DNA of 64,000 nucleotides. Origin: Trinickia symbiotica. GTDB lineage: Bacteria; Pseudomonadota; Gammaproteobacteria; Burkholderiales; Burkholderiaceae. The stretch covers positions 1 to 64,000 of the forward strand of contig NZ_PTIR01000023.1 of assembly GCF_002934455.1 (NCBI RefSeq). The letters run 5' to 3'. Shown here one piece after another: positions 18,589-27,560 of the stretch (positions within the stretch are counted from its first letter, which is position 1; every line of letters begins with the position of its first letter). The notes beneath the pieces are model-generated. The model was not told the DNA's origin. It made no database searches and saw only the letters and a program-made list of their open reading frames with translations. A program made the position numbers and the translations under genes.

Positions 18589-18941
18589 ATTTGACCTACG
18601 CGACGTAATAAATATGATCCTGCACGCTCGAGAGGCGCCGGTTCGGCGCAGCGCCGTGCCTCGGCGGATAGCAAGGGCGGCGGGAAGCGTTTTAGCGGGG
18701 GGTGCCAGTGTACACCTGCCGATGCCGCATGGGATGGCAAGCGGCAGCCCCAAGGGAGGCGCGGCCTGGCGCGCAGCGCGCGCGTGACTTGCCGATCCCG
18801 CTTGCCGGCGCCGCGACTCGGGTAAAATACGCGGTTACGCGCGAGAGGCAGGCTCTCGCTCTCGGGCGGCTCCCCCGGCGCTTGGCGACGATGTCGACGC
18901 CTTCTTCGCCGCCCTTCGCCCCCTACCGCAAGGACTCGCCC

Positions 18942-19628
18942 ATGACAGGCTTCGATCGCCAAACGATCTCCGACACGACCGCCAAGATGCTGCTCGAAGT
19001 GCAGGCCGTGCACTTCAATGCCGAGAAACCGTTCATCTTCACTTCGGGATGGGCGAGCCCCGTCTATATCGATTGCCGGAAGCTGATCTCTTTTCCGCGC
19101 GTGCGCCGTGGGCTGATGGACATGGCCGAAACGACGATTCTGCGCGATGTCGGCTACGAGCAGATCGACGGCGTCGCGGGCGGGGAGACGGCCGGCATTC
19201 CGTTTGCCGCCTGGCTCGCCGATCGGCTCATGGTGCCGATGCAGTACGTGCGCAAAAAGCCGAAGGGCTTCGGCCGCAACGCACAGATCGAAGGGTTTCT
19301 GCAGGAAGGCTCGCGCGTGCTGCTCGTCGAGGACTTGACGACGGACAGCCGCAGCAAGATCAACTTCATCAATGCGCTGCGCACCGCGGGCGCGCGCGTG
19401 AATCACTGCTTCGTCCTCTTTCATTACAACATCTTCAAGGAGAGCGTGTCGGTCCTGAAAGACATCGACGTCGACCTGCACGCGCTCGCGACGTGGTGGG
19501 ACGTGCTGCGCGTCGCCAAGGCATCGGGCTACTTCGATACCAGAACGCTCGATGAAGTCGAGAAGTTCCTGCATGCGCCCGCCGAATGGTCGGCCGCGCA
19601 CGGCGGGGCGACGGCCGCGCCTCAGTAA
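18942..19628 (+). CDS. pyrE: Orotate phosphoribosyltransferase
   Basis: A 228-residue enzyme joining orotate to PRPP to give OMP in pyrimidine synthesis. The PRPP-binding motif is visible as [14 protein letters not shown] (about residues 124-137), together with the catalytic-loop sequence [15 protein letters not shown] (near 101-115). AAGGA precedes ATG 18942; open frame upstream is non-coding. Its last seven bases overlap the end of the convergent response regulator gene. Confidence 0.95.
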   Translation: MTGFDRQTISDTTAKMLLEVQAVHFNAEKPFIFTSGWASPVYIDCRKLISFPRVRRGLMDMAETTILRDVGYEQIDGVAGGETAGIPFAAWLADRLMVPMQYVRKKPKGFGRNAQIEGFLQEGSRVLLVEDLTTDSRSKINFINALRTAGARVNHCFVLFHYNIFKESVSVLKDIDVDLHALATWWDVLRVAKASGYFDTRTLDEVEKFLHAPAEWSAAHGGATAAPQ

Positions 19629-20341
19629 CTGGGCGACGAGAGGTTCATTAGACCGGCGCTTTGCGCATACTGGAAGAGCTCCGAATCGCGCTCGAGCCCC
19701 AGCTTGCGCAGCGCCGCGATCTTGTGCGTGCTGATCGTCTTGATGCTGCGATTGAGTCGCGCGGCGATCTCCTTCATCGTCATTCCCGAGACATAGAGCC
19801 GCACGACTTCGATCTCGCGCCGCGACAGCAGCTTGTCGGCGGGCTTTGCGGGGGCGCCCTTGCCGAGCGCCTCGTGCGCGGCGCGCACCGACGGACCCGC
19901 GTAAGGCACGCCGCACATGACATAGCGAACGGCAAGGCCGATATGCGCGAGATCGTCCGACTTGCTGACGACGGCGGTGACGCCCATCTCCCCGAGCCGA
20001 CGGATCAACGCGGGGTTTTCGAGCATGGTCAGCACGACGATCGGCAGCGCGGGGAAATGCCGCCTGACGTAGCCGATGAGCGGCAGGCCATCGCCATGCA
20101 GGCCTCCGGGCATCGCCAGATCGGTCACCAGCACGTCGCACGGGGCATTCGTCAGGGCCCTGACGAGCTCGGTGGATTGGCGCGCCTCGCCGACCACTTC
20201 GATGTCCGGAAATCGCGCGAGCGCGTGCCGCGCCCCGAGCAGAATGACCGGGTGATCGTCCGCGACGATCACGCGAGTCCTTGGGCCGTTGGCCGTGATT
20301 TCCGGCTTCGCCGGCGTCTCGTATTGCGACAATAGGTTCAT
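19622..20341 (-). CDS. NarL/FixJ-family response regulator, RcsB-like
   Basis: A 239-residue regulator with a receiver domain (acidic pair in VIVADDHP, phosphorylation site Asp74 in [10 protein letters not shown], switch Thr in VVLTML, Lys in VVSKSDD) and a C-terminal LuxR-type helix-turn-helix ([20 protein letters not shown], about residues 163-212). The lead of some 20 residues and the wording of the receiver resemble RcsB. ATG 20341 was chosen over a much longer open frame. No kinase gene lies beside it; the hybrid kinase near 35-39 kb is one possible partner. Its 3' end overlaps pyrE by seven bases tail-to-tail. Confidence 0.88.
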   Translation of the reverse strand: MNLLSQYETPAKPEITANGPRTRVIVADDHPVILLGARHALARFPDIEVVGEARQSTELVRALTNAPCDVLVTDLAMPGGLHGDGLPLIGYVRRHFPALPIVVLTMLENPALIRRLGEMGVTAVVSKSDDLAHIGLAVRYVMCGVPYAGPSVRAAHEALGKGAPAKPADKLLSRREIEVVRLYVSGMTMKEIAARLNRSIKTISTHKIAALRKLGLERDSELFQYAQSAGLMNLSSPSY

Positions 20342-20509
20342 CCGCAGGCGATCGTTGACGGGTTCGCGCCGGCGGCCGTGCGCACCGATCGTGCAGCTGC
20401 CGCCACCGGCGAAAAATGCAATGTTAGACTCGATTCCGGCCCCAACTGTTATTCGGGCCGGCAATCGGCGCGAGTTCCCATTTCGCCATCCCGCAAGGAG
20501 TATCGGCTC

Positions 20510-21079
20510 ATGAGCACGCGATGGTCGGTCGTTGCATCGGTGGCACTTTCGTTCTCGGCATGGCTCGGCGTTGCGGCGCCCGCCCTTGCGCAGGGCACAT
20601 TCTCGGTGACGAGCAAAGATCTCGAGCCGGATAAAGCGGTCGGCCTCCAACACGTTTATAACAGCGACGGTTGCAGCGGGAAGAACATATCGCCGCAGCT
20701 TCGCTGGAGCGGCGTGCCCGCCGGCACCAAAAGCTTCGCCGTCACGATGTTCGACCCCGATGCGCCCGGCCCCGCGGGCTGGTGGCATTGGGCTGTCGCC
20801 GAAATACCCGCCGACGTGCGCGAATTGCCGTCGAATGCGAGCGCGTCCGGCTTTCTCAAGCGCATGCATGCGGTGGAGGCAAGCAACGATTTCGGCACGC
20901 CAGGTTATGGCGGCCCCTGCCCGCCGCAGGGCCAGACGCATCGATACATCGTGACCGTTTATGCGCTCGGCACGTCGGATCTGCGGCTCGCTCCCGGGCA
21001 GCCCGCGCCGATGTTCGATCATGAAATCGGCACGTCGATCCTCGGCAAGGCGAGCATCACGGTGAAATACGGGCGCTGA
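20510..21079 (+). CDS. YbhB/YbcL-family (PEBP) exported protein
   Basis: A 189-residue protein with a cleaved signal peptide (ending ...APALAQ near residue 25) and a Raf-kinase-inhibitor/PEBP domain: SPQLRWSGVPAGTKSFAVTM with the following DPDAPGPAGWWHWAV and the GYGGPCPPQGQTHRY block that forms the anion-binding pocket. These proteins sit in the periplasm or cytoplasm and have no established biochemical role in bacteria. AAGGAG precedes the ATG. Confidence 0.9.
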   Translation: MSTRWSVVASVALSFSAWLGVAAPALAQGTFSVTSKDLEPDKAVGLQHVYNSDGCSGKNISPQLRWSGVPAGTKSFAVTMFDPDAPGPAGWWHWAVAEIPADVRELPSNASASGFLKRMHAVEASNDFGTPGYGGPCPPQGQTHRYIVTVYALGTSDLRLAPGQPAPMFDHEIGTSILGKASITVKYGR

Positions 21080-21253
21080 ACGGGCCGCCGGCCCGCCGGA
21101 CGGAGGCCGATGTCGCACTATCACGACAGATCAGGCCGGGTACGTCGGCATTCGCGGCGAAATCCGCACAAATCGCGACAAAGCCTTAAAATCACGGTTT
21201 CGGGCGCCGCCTGCGCGCCACCACGTCAATCCGCCCCACTCAACGAGAGCGAA

Positions 21254-22204
21254 ATGAGCACGAAAGTATTTGTCGACGGACAGGAAGGCACGACAGGCCT
21301 CAAGATTTACGAATACCTGTCGCGACGCACCGACGTCGAAGTGCTGCGGATCGACGAAGCAAAGCGCAAGGACATCGACGAGCGGCGCAGGCTCATCAAT
21401 GCGTCCGATGTGACGTTCCTCTGCCTGCCCGACGTCGCTTCGCGCGAATCCGCAAGCCTGGTCGAGAACGACCGGACCGTCGTCATCGATGCGAGCACGG
21501 CGTTTCGGACGCACGCCGATTGGGCCTACGGTCTGCCCGAGCTCACGCGCGCGCAGCGTGAGCGGATCCGGACGTCGAAGCGCATCGCCGTGCCGGGCTG
21601 CCATGCCTCGGCGTTCGTGCTCGCCATGCGTCCGCTCATCGAGGCCGGCATCGTCGCGCCTGAGTTCCAGGCCCATTCGTACTCGCTGACAGGCTACAGT
21701 GGCGGCGGCAAAAAGATGATCGCCGACTACGAGGCGAGCCCGCCCGCCGCGAAGCTCGCGAGCCCGCGCGCATATGCGCTCGCGCTTGGCCATAAGCATC
21801 TGCCCGAGATGGCCGCGCATGCGCGGCTCAAGTCTGTGCCGATCTTTACGCCCATCGTCGGCAACTTCTATAAGGGCCTTGCCGTCACGACGTACTTCTC
21901 GCCCGAGCAGCTCGCGAAGCGCGCCACGCCGCGCGACATCCAGGCGCTCTTCGCCGAGTATTACAGCGGCGAAGCGTTCGTGCGCGTCGCGCCGTTCGAT
22001 GCCGACGAGAATCTCGACGGCGGGTTCTTCGATGCGCAGGCCAACAACGACACCAACCGAGTCGACCTCTTCGTGTTCGGTAACGACGAGCGCTTCGTGA
22101 CCGTCGCGCGGCTCGATAATCTCGGCAAGGGCGCATCGGGCGCGGCGATCCAATGCATGAACCTCAGCATCGGCGCGGCCGAGGACACTGGGCTCGTGCG
22201 CTGA
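21254..22204 (+). CDS. argC: N-acetyl-gamma-glutamyl-phosphate reductase, short type
   Basis: A 316-residue enzyme reducing N-acetylglutamyl phosphate to the semialdehyde in arginine synthesis. The short length and N terminus [18 protein letters not shown] identify the type 2 ArgC group. The catalytic Cys116 lies in [10 protein letters not shown]. The frame is open upstream but ATG 21254 gives the standard start. A terminator follows the gene. No other arg genes are nearby. Confidence 0.94.
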   Translation: MSTKVFVDGQEGTTGLKIYEYLSRRTDVEVLRIDEAKRKDIDERRRLINASDVTFLCLPDVASRESASLVENDRTVVIDASTAFRTHADWAYGLPELTRAQRERIRTSKRIAVPGCHASAFVLAMRPLIEAGIVAPEFQAHSYSLTGYSGGGKKMIADYEASPPAAKLASPRAYALALGHKHLPEMAAHARLKSVPIFTPIVGNFYKGLAVTTYFSPEQLAKRATPRDIQALFAEYYSGEAFVRVAPFDADENLDGGFFDAQANNDTNRVDLFVFGNDERFVTVARLDNLGKGASGAAIQCMNLSIGAAEDTGLVR

Positions 22205-22279
22205 CGAAGCCATCGGCGAGTTCGCCGAATCGTTTTCCGCGCGGAACGCCATTCGGCAATCGACAATCCGCGATCGATC

Positions 22280-22306
22280 AAGCCGGCTGCTTCAGCCGGC
22301 TTTTTC
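22280..22306 (+). terminator. Terminator after argC
   Basis: AAGCCGGCT, a short GCTTC loop and AGCCGGCTT are followed by a T run with one C (TTTTTC), 75 bases after the argC stop codon. Confidence 0.88.
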
Positions 22307-22732
22307 ATTGGGGCTGATCGTGAGGCAAAACCTCAGATATTGGGATTTCAACTGGCACCGGCGAGATAGTGATCACAATCGGAAAAATCATCCAGCGCCT
22401 TTAGCGAATGCCGTCACTCGGCCGGAATTACTTTCCGCATAAGGACACCAGATCTTCGTTCTATCTGCGCTGCATCGTCTGGCGACCCTCGTCTGCCGAC
22501 CCACGTCCTTGCCGCGCGCCGCACACGGCCAATGCGTTCTGTTACATCTTGTCGCACTTCCGATTGAAACGCGGTTTGCGTTTCAATTTGCCCTCGATCG
22601 TCGATGCAATGCGCATTTTCAACATGCGTCGCTGTTTGAATTCGGAAATTTAGACACCTCTTTCAATTGACAGCGCAGAAATGCACGGCGAAATTACGCC
22701 GCATAACGAGATCAGATCAGGGAGACGAAAGC
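22307..22732. other. Intergenic region with a perfect inverted repeat
   Basis: This stretch of about 430 bases is richer in A+T than its flanks. It holds a perfect 10-base inverted repeat ATTGAAACGC-GGTTT-GCGTTTCAAT at 22563-22587, about 145 bases before the next gene, and a smaller TGAGG-CAAAA-CCTCA hairpin near 22321. A short open frame here (22408-22653) has no ribosome-binding site and unlikely composition, so I do not call it. Confidence 0.5.
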
Positions 22733-24106
22733 ATGTCCTCACGTGTCATGTCATGGGGCTCGCTATTGGCGATTGCGAGCGCCCCATTGTGGTCCGCCTG
22801 CGGAGGCGGAGGCGGCGACGGCGCGCCCGCCGCAAGCGCCTCGCAATGCTCGGGTGCCGCGTGCGGCACGCAAGGCGCGCCGACGTCGACGCCGACTGCA
22901 TCGCTGTGCCCGACGGCGGATGCCATTTCCAGCAACACCTATCTCGGCGGCGCGGGTAGCGGCGAGATCGTGAGCCTGCGGATCGACGCCACGGCGATGA
23001 CTTACACGCTCAAGTGGCTCGAATCACCGATTCCGCTGCAAGCGGGAACAGTCATGCCGACGCGTGCCGGCATCACGATAACGGGCGCCGTGCAGCACAC
23101 GACGAACTTGCCGACGGCCGAGCAGAACCGCTGTGCGTTCATTCTGGAGCCGGGCACAGGCACCACATCAGGCGGATCCTCCTACTCGACTTCCGCAACC
23201 TTCAATTCGAGCAACCCGCCGACGATCTTCATCGGCGAAGGCGGTGTGGCGGGCGGCGGCATTCCGGGCGCGGAGGTTCAGTTCTCAGGCGTGGCCGGGC
23301 TCTTCGCCGTCCCTGACAGGAAGTTCGACTTCTATCCGTTCATCGGCTTTGCGCAAGTCGACACTCGTCTGGCGGATCTGCAAGGCACCTACAACGCACT
23401 CCTTTATCACCAGCAACCGTCGGATAACTACGCGGCGGTTGGTACGAACGATACTGAAACGTTCGATGCGAGCGGCAATTGCACCTCGACATCGGGCAAC
23501 TGCAAGACGACGGGCAGCGCATGGACCGCGAGCAGCTCGGGCAACTATTTCATGAGCAGCAATCCGCCCGCGATCGTCGGTGGCACAACGCTCGGCAGCG
23601 GCGCGCACGCGAACATGGTGCTCGGGCAATTCAACGGCTCGATCGTGCCGATCGTCGTGCGAACCGGTTACGCGAACTCGAACCTGCTCTCGCTCGCCGT
23701 CGACGACGAATCGGGCATCGCGATGCTCGCCGCCGCAAGCCCGATCGCATCGGGCGCGATCGATGGCGGCTACGCCGGCGCCGATTCGAACTTCAAGTAC
23801 ACCGCGGCGATCATCCAGGGCGCATCGGGCAAGTTCGTCGACCCACCGACGAACACGATCGAGAGCAGGTTCACGCTCACCTACCCGTCGTCGAACCAGG
23901 GTCTGCTCTCGATTCAGGACGATCAAGGCAATTCCGGCTACGCGATCGCGACAGGCTTTTCGCCGACCTCGACGATAGGGGGACTCTACGCGATCTTGCT
24001 GCAAGGCACGGAGAACGGAGGCATCACACCGTCCTCGGCGATCGTCGGGCAAACGACGAGCTCCGCGCCTTATTTCGGCATTGGTGCGTTCGCCGGTCCT
24101 CGTTAA
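22733..24106 (+). CDS. DUF2957-like lipoprotein, first paralogue
   Basis: A 457-residue protein with a lipoprotein signal (lipobox-like WSAC at residues 19-22, followed by a Gly run) and a Thr/Ser/Gly-rich, probably all-beta body. It shares several blocks with the next gene: PTRAG, FYPFIGF, GTYNxLxYHQxPSxN, VPIxxRxGYANxN and DDESGI, so the two are clear paralogues. From memory this matches the Burkholderia lipoprotein family DUF2957; a profile search would be needed to be sure. A GGGAG ribosome-binding site precedes ATG 22733. The frame is open slightly further upstream. Function unknown; likely anchored in the outer membrane. Confidence 0.8.
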   Translation: MSSRVMSWGSLLAIASAPLWSACGGGGGDGAPAASASQCSGAACGTQGAPTSTPTASLCPTADAISSNTYLGGAGSGEIVSLRIDATAMTYTLKWLESPIPLQAGTVMPTRAGITITGAVQHTTNLPTAEQNRCAFILEPGTGTTSGGSSYSTSATFNSSNPPTIFIGEGGVAGGGIPGAEVQFSGVAGLFAVPDRKFDFYPFIGFAQVDTRLADLQGTYNALLYHQQPSDNYAAVGTNDTETFDASGNCTSTSGNCKTTGSAWTASSSGNYFMSSNPPAIVGGTTLGSGAHANMVLGQFNGSIVPIVVRTGYANSNLLSLAVDDESGIAMLAAASPIASGAIDGGYAGADSNFKYTAAIIQGASGKFVDPPTNTIESRFTLTYPSSNQGLLSIQDDQGNSGYAIATGFSPTSTIGGLYAILLQGTENGGITPSSAIVGQTTSSAPYFGIGAFAGPR

Positions 24107-24240
24107 GAAGAGAAGACTTTCGGCCAGTTGAAGTCGTCAGGCAATGAAGGGAGGAGAAGTTAGCAGTACGAAATAAATGAAAAGGGCGGACCGACAGGGA
24201 GGAGGCCGCCCGATAACGATAAACGAGCGAAGGGAGAAAC

Positions 24241-25509
24241 ATGATGATTCGGGCAATCCTGAACGGCCTTTTGACGCCGGCGCTGGCGGCGTCCGTTGTG
24301 ATTCTTGCGGGCTGCGGCGGTAGTGCCGCCAGCGGCGGCGATCCACCGCCGCCCGTGGTGCAAAGGCTCTGCCCCGCTTCGCTCGATTACAGCACCGTCT
24401 TCACGGGCGGCGGCGGCGACGGCGAGCTCGTCAAGATGCAAATCGACACGACCAATATGACGTGGCAGGTCACCTATGTCGAGTCAGCCGTTCCTCAAAC
24501 GACGGGCACGGTCACGCCGACGCGCGCCGGCACCACGCAAGGCGGCAAGCTCGTGCAGGAAACGAAGCTGCCGACCGACAAGCAGAACCAATGCGCGTAC
24601 TACCTCGCCGATAGCAGCGGCAACAACGTAAGCCTCGATGCGAGCCGGCCGTCGCGCATCTTCGTCGGCTTTGGCGTGCTCGGCGGCACCATTCCGGGCA
24701 AAGAGATCCAATACAACGGCATGGCCGGCGTGGGTGCGGTGCCCGACACCAAGTTCCCGTTCTACCCGTTCATCGGATTTTCGACGCTCGACTCGAACTT
24801 CGCCGATGTGGCCGGCACCTACAATCAGCTCGGCTATCACCAGGTGCCGTCGCAGAACTTCATGCCGGTAGCCGTCGACGCCACGATCAAAATCAACGCC
24901 GACGGCACGTGGACTGAATGCGACAACACGGGCGTCAACGCCGGCAAATGCCTGCAACCCGGCGATAACTGGAAACCCGCGACGGACGGCAGCGGCACGT
25001 TCGAGACGGATCACTTCCAGGGGCAGGCGAAGCCGACACTTGCCGCGCAGCCGCAGGGCACGGGCTATCTCATCGTCGGCAAGCTCAACAATCAGCTCGT
25101 GCCGATCCTGATTCGCAACGGGTATGCGAATCCGAACACGCTCGTCGCCGATGACGAGTCGGGCATCTCGATCCTCGCGCCGCAAACGAACGTCTCGGTG
25201 AACTCGCAAAACGGTCAATACATCGGCGTCGACAGCCAATTCAATTACCGCGCGACGGCGCTCGAAGGAACGCAGGCGACGATGCTCGACCCGTATCAGC
25301 CTTCTCAGGCCTCGCTTGCGACGGCACTGGATCTCAGCTTCGCCGAGAGCGTGCCCGGGGTCGTCACGTCGTGGCCGGCGAGTGCGTCCTCGAGCACGCC
25401 GACCGGGAAATTCATCTTTACGGGCGGCGTGTTCGGCTATCTCGATCAATCGAATGCGTCGTCGCCGTACTTCCTGATCAACGCATTCGTGCAGCAGCCG
25501 GTGCAGTAG
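24241..25509 (+). CDS. DUF2957-like lipoprotein, second paralogue
   Basis: A 422-residue protein with a lipobox LAGC at about residues 22-25 and a body collinear with the preceding gene, including FYPFIGF, YHQVPSQNF, VPILIRNGYANPN and DDESGI. It is slightly shorter because the Ser/Thr spacer after the lipid anchor is reduced. GGGAG precedes ATG 24241. It lies 134 bases after its paralogue and 122 bases before an OmpW-family porin on the same strand, suggesting one transcription unit. The function is unknown. Confidence 0.8.
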   Translation: MMIRAILNGLLTPALAASVVILAGCGGSAASGGDPPPPVVQRLCPASLDYSTVFTGGGGDGELVKMQIDTTNMTWQVTYVESAVPQTTGTVTPTRAGTTQGGKLVQETKLPTDKQNQCAYYLADSSGNNVSLDASRPSRIFVGFGVLGGTIPGKEIQYNGMAGVGAVPDTKFPFYPFIGFSTLDSNFADVAGTYNQLGYHQVPSQNFMPVAVDATIKINADGTWTECDNTGVNAGKCLQPGDNWKPATDGSGTFETDHFQGQAKPTLAAQPQGTGYLIVGKLNNQLVPILIRNGYANPNTLVADDESGISILAPQTNVSVNSQNGQYIGVDSQFNYRATALEGTQATMLDPYQPSQASLATALDLSFAESVPGVVTSWPASASSSTPTGKFIFTGGVFGYLDQSNASSPYFLINAFVQQPVQ

Positions 25510-25536
25510 CGGATCGAGCTTGCCCCGCGTGCGTTA

Positions 25537-25576
25537 CCGCGCTGTCGCGCGGCTCGCTGCGAGCCGGACAGCGCGG
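25537..25576 (+). repeat. Long GC-rich hairpin between lipoprotein and porin genes
   Basis: CCGCGCTGTC (25537-25546) pairs with GACAGCGCGG (25567-25576); inside it GGCTCGC (25551-25557) pairs with GCGAGCC (25559-25565), leaving a small bulge. No T run follows, so it is not an ordinary terminator. It may attenuate read-through or stabilise the upstream mRNA. Confidence 0.7.
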
Positions 25577-25631
25577 GACGCAAGACCGATAAAAATGCTG
25601 CGGGAAAACGCAGCTAAGGGAGAGAGAAAAA

Positions 25632-26465
25632 ATGAAACGCACTCAGATTGCGGCAACCGCCGCACTCGCATTTTCCGTTTCCGGCGTCGCGCACGGACAG
25701 GCGGCCGGCGCCAACGTGATCTCGCTCGGCTGGTTCCATGTCATGCCCCAGGATTCGAGCACGACGCTCACGACCGGCGTCGCACCGCAGCCGATCGATA
25801 CGCCGCTGCGGCTGCCGAGCTCGTTCAATTCGCCGGGTACGGGTTTATCGACGACGAACGCCGACACGGCCGGGCTCGTGATCAGCCACTTCTTCACGGA
25901 CCATATCGCCCTCACGACGGTGGCGGGCGTGCCGCCGACGTTCAAGATGTATGGACGCGGCAAGATCGTGCCGCCGGGACCCGCGGCCGCGCTCGGCACC
26001 GTCGATCTCGACGATCCGTCGAACGAGCCCATCGTGAAGAGCGTGCGGCAATGGAGCCCGGCCGTCTTGCTGCACTACTACTTCGGATCCGCGACGGCGC
26101 GCTTCAGGCCATATCTGGGTATCGGTGTGTCGTACAACTGGTACTCCGACATTCAGCTCAACCCGAACTTCGTCACCTCGACTCAAAACAATCTCGGCGC
26201 CGTGCTCGCAGCCGGCGCGAACAAGCCGGGACCGACGAGCGTCGAGGCCAAGGCGTCGCCTTCGTGGGCCCCGGTCTTCAATGTGGGAGCCGCATACAGC
26301 CTCACGAAGCACTGGGGGCTGACGGCGAACTTGACCTATATCCCGCTCAAGACGACGTCGTCGGTCATCGTCAAGGCCGCGGACGGAACGGTGCTCGGCG
26401 TGACTCAAGGGAAGCTCACGGCGGACCCGCTGATTACCTTCCTCGCCTTGTCTTATAAGTTCTGA
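25632..26465 (+). CDS. OmpW-family outer membrane protein
   Basis: A 277-residue outer membrane protein with a signal peptide (ending near ...GVAHGQ, residue about 22) and an eight-strand-type barrel pattern. The OmpW signature is visible in VISHFFTDHIALTTVAG (about residues 83-99), the RPYLGIGVSYNWYS strand near 158-171 and the terminal FLALSYKF with the aromatic last residue recognised by the BAM machinery. OmpW proteins form narrow channels for small hydrophobic molecules. A purine-rich ribosome-binding site precedes ATG 25632. It follows the two paralogous lipoproteins and could work with them at the outer membrane. Confidence 0.9.
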   Translation: MKRTQIAATAALAFSVSGVAHGQAAGANVISLGWFHVMPQDSSTTLTTGVAPQPIDTPLRLPSSFNSPGTGLSTTNADTAGLVISHFFTDHIALTTVAGVPPTFKMYGRGKIVPPGPAAALGTVDLDDPSNEPIVKSVRQWSPAVLLHYYFGSATARFRPYLGIGVSYNWYSDIQLNPNFVTSTQNNLGAVLAAGANKPGPTSVEAKASPSWAPVFNVGAAYSLTKHWGLTANLTYIPLKTTSSVIVKAADGTVLGVTQGKLTADPLITFLALSYKF

Positions 26466-26644
26466 AGCAGGGGCTGATGTACGCAGCCGCCGCAGCCGCG
26501 TCGAGGGCATCGTCCTTCGGCCGCCTGAGGAACGGCGAAGCGGCCTTCCGGTCCGGCTCGATCGGGCAAACGGCCGTCGCCGCGGACCATCAGTGCGGTC
26601 AGTCTGTCAATCGGCGGTTTCTGCACTGGATGCGCGCGACAGGC

Positions 26645-26671
26645 AAAAAAAAGCCCGCCTGGTGGCGGGCT
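26645..26671 (-). terminator. Terminator for the receiver-domain gene
   Basis: Read on the minus strand, AGCCCGCC-ACCA-GGCGGGCT (26671-26652) is followed by a run of eight T (26652-26645). It lies about 110 bases past the stop codon of the leftward receiver gene and also blocks traffic toward ompW. Confidence 0.9.
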
Positions 26672-26782
26672 GAATCCATATCAGAGGAGACATGGAGGAG
26701 ACAGTTCCTACTTTACCAAAGACCTTGGTGCGTTGCAACAACCTGTCCGATTCGGACGGGATTCGTTGCTTTTCGACAACAG

Positions 26783-27262
26783 TCATACGAGCGTCATCGA
26801 CAGCAGAAAATTCACCTGATCCGCGCCGATCGGCTTGACCCAATGGACGTCGTACCCTGCCTCGAGCGCCATTTCGCGATATTGCGGCTGGCCCCATCCC
26901 GTCAGCGCGATCAGCAAGAGAGGACGCTTGCCGGCGATTTCGCGCAAGGCGTGCGCCACGCTCAGCCCTTCGAGCTGCGGTGCGCCGACGTCGATCAACG
27001 CCGCGTCGGGCAACCGCCGTTGCGCGATTTCGAGGGCCTCGCGATTGTCGCAGGTCGCGACGACGCCGTAGCCCATCGATTCGAGCAGGAACGTCAGGCC
27101 CGCGAGCGTCTCGGCGTCGCGGTCCACGATCAGGACGCACTTGTGCTGCATGGCTTCGGTCTTCGCGGTGCCGAGATCAGGTTGTTGGCTCGCATGGAGG
27201 CCCGGCGTCGCCACCGCGACGCGACCGGTATCCGGTGAGTTCGATTTCATCGTGTTCGTCAT
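26783..27262 (-). CDS. Single-domain response regulator receiver protein
   Basis: A 159-residue protein with a receiver domain covering about residues 40-159 and no output domain. Asp47 and Asp49 form the acidic pocket, Asp91 in ALIDVGAPQLEG is the phosphorylation site, Thr121 and Lys143 (WVKPIG) are the switch residues. The first 38 residues are low in structure. ATG 27262 has AAGGA in front; the frame runs upstream to 27334 without a better start. No histidine kinase lies beside it. It could act as a phosphate relay or sink, or through protein contacts. Confidence 0.85.
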   Translation of the reverse strand: MTNTMKSNSPDTGRVAVATPGLHASQQPDLGTAKTEAMQHKCVLIVDRDAETLAGLTFLLESMGYGVVATCDNREALEIAQRRLPDAALIDVGAPQLEGLSVAHALREIAGKRPLLLIALTGWGQPQYREMALEAGYDVHWVKPIGADQVNFLLSMTLV

Positions 27263-27402
27263 GGCCCGTCCTTGACTTGCGTCAGAGGAAGTCAAGCTCA
27301 CCTCGCATTCCTGTCGACTACCGCCCTTGCCCAATCGATCGCTCCGGAGTCCTAAACGTCTTTGACAGTCCGAAAGCGCATTCGATCGTGAGCGCCCTGC
27401 TA

Positions 27403-27432
27403 AAAATAGAGCCTTTTCTCACAGATTGGCAA
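27403..27432 (-). promoter_or_regulatory. Possible promoter of the receiver gene
   Basis: On the minus strand TTGCCA (27432-27427), an 18-base spacer and TATTTT (27408-27403) make a fair sigma-70 match about 140 bases before the start codon. The call rests on sequence match only. Confidence 0.35.
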
Positions 27433-27560
27433 AATTTTTCTGCATCGCGCTTCCCGTTGGCATAAACGGCATTCACTCGACGGCGCGGCCCGAACGGCGA
27501 TCGTGGACCGCCCACCTGTCCATGTTGTAAGGCGAGCAAGCTGCGTGCACGGCGCGGTGG

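Noticed and set aside
16300-18594. 764-codon frame on the plus strand
   Set aside because: Exactly opposite maeB, whose motifs are intact; composition is antisense-like.
22563-22587. CRISPR-like repeat containing GTTTCAAT
   Set aside because: Only one copy and no spacer series; it is a simple inverted repeat.
22408-22653. 81-codon frame before the lipoprotein operon
   Set aside because: No ribosome-binding site, unlikely composition, and it crosses the inverted repeat.
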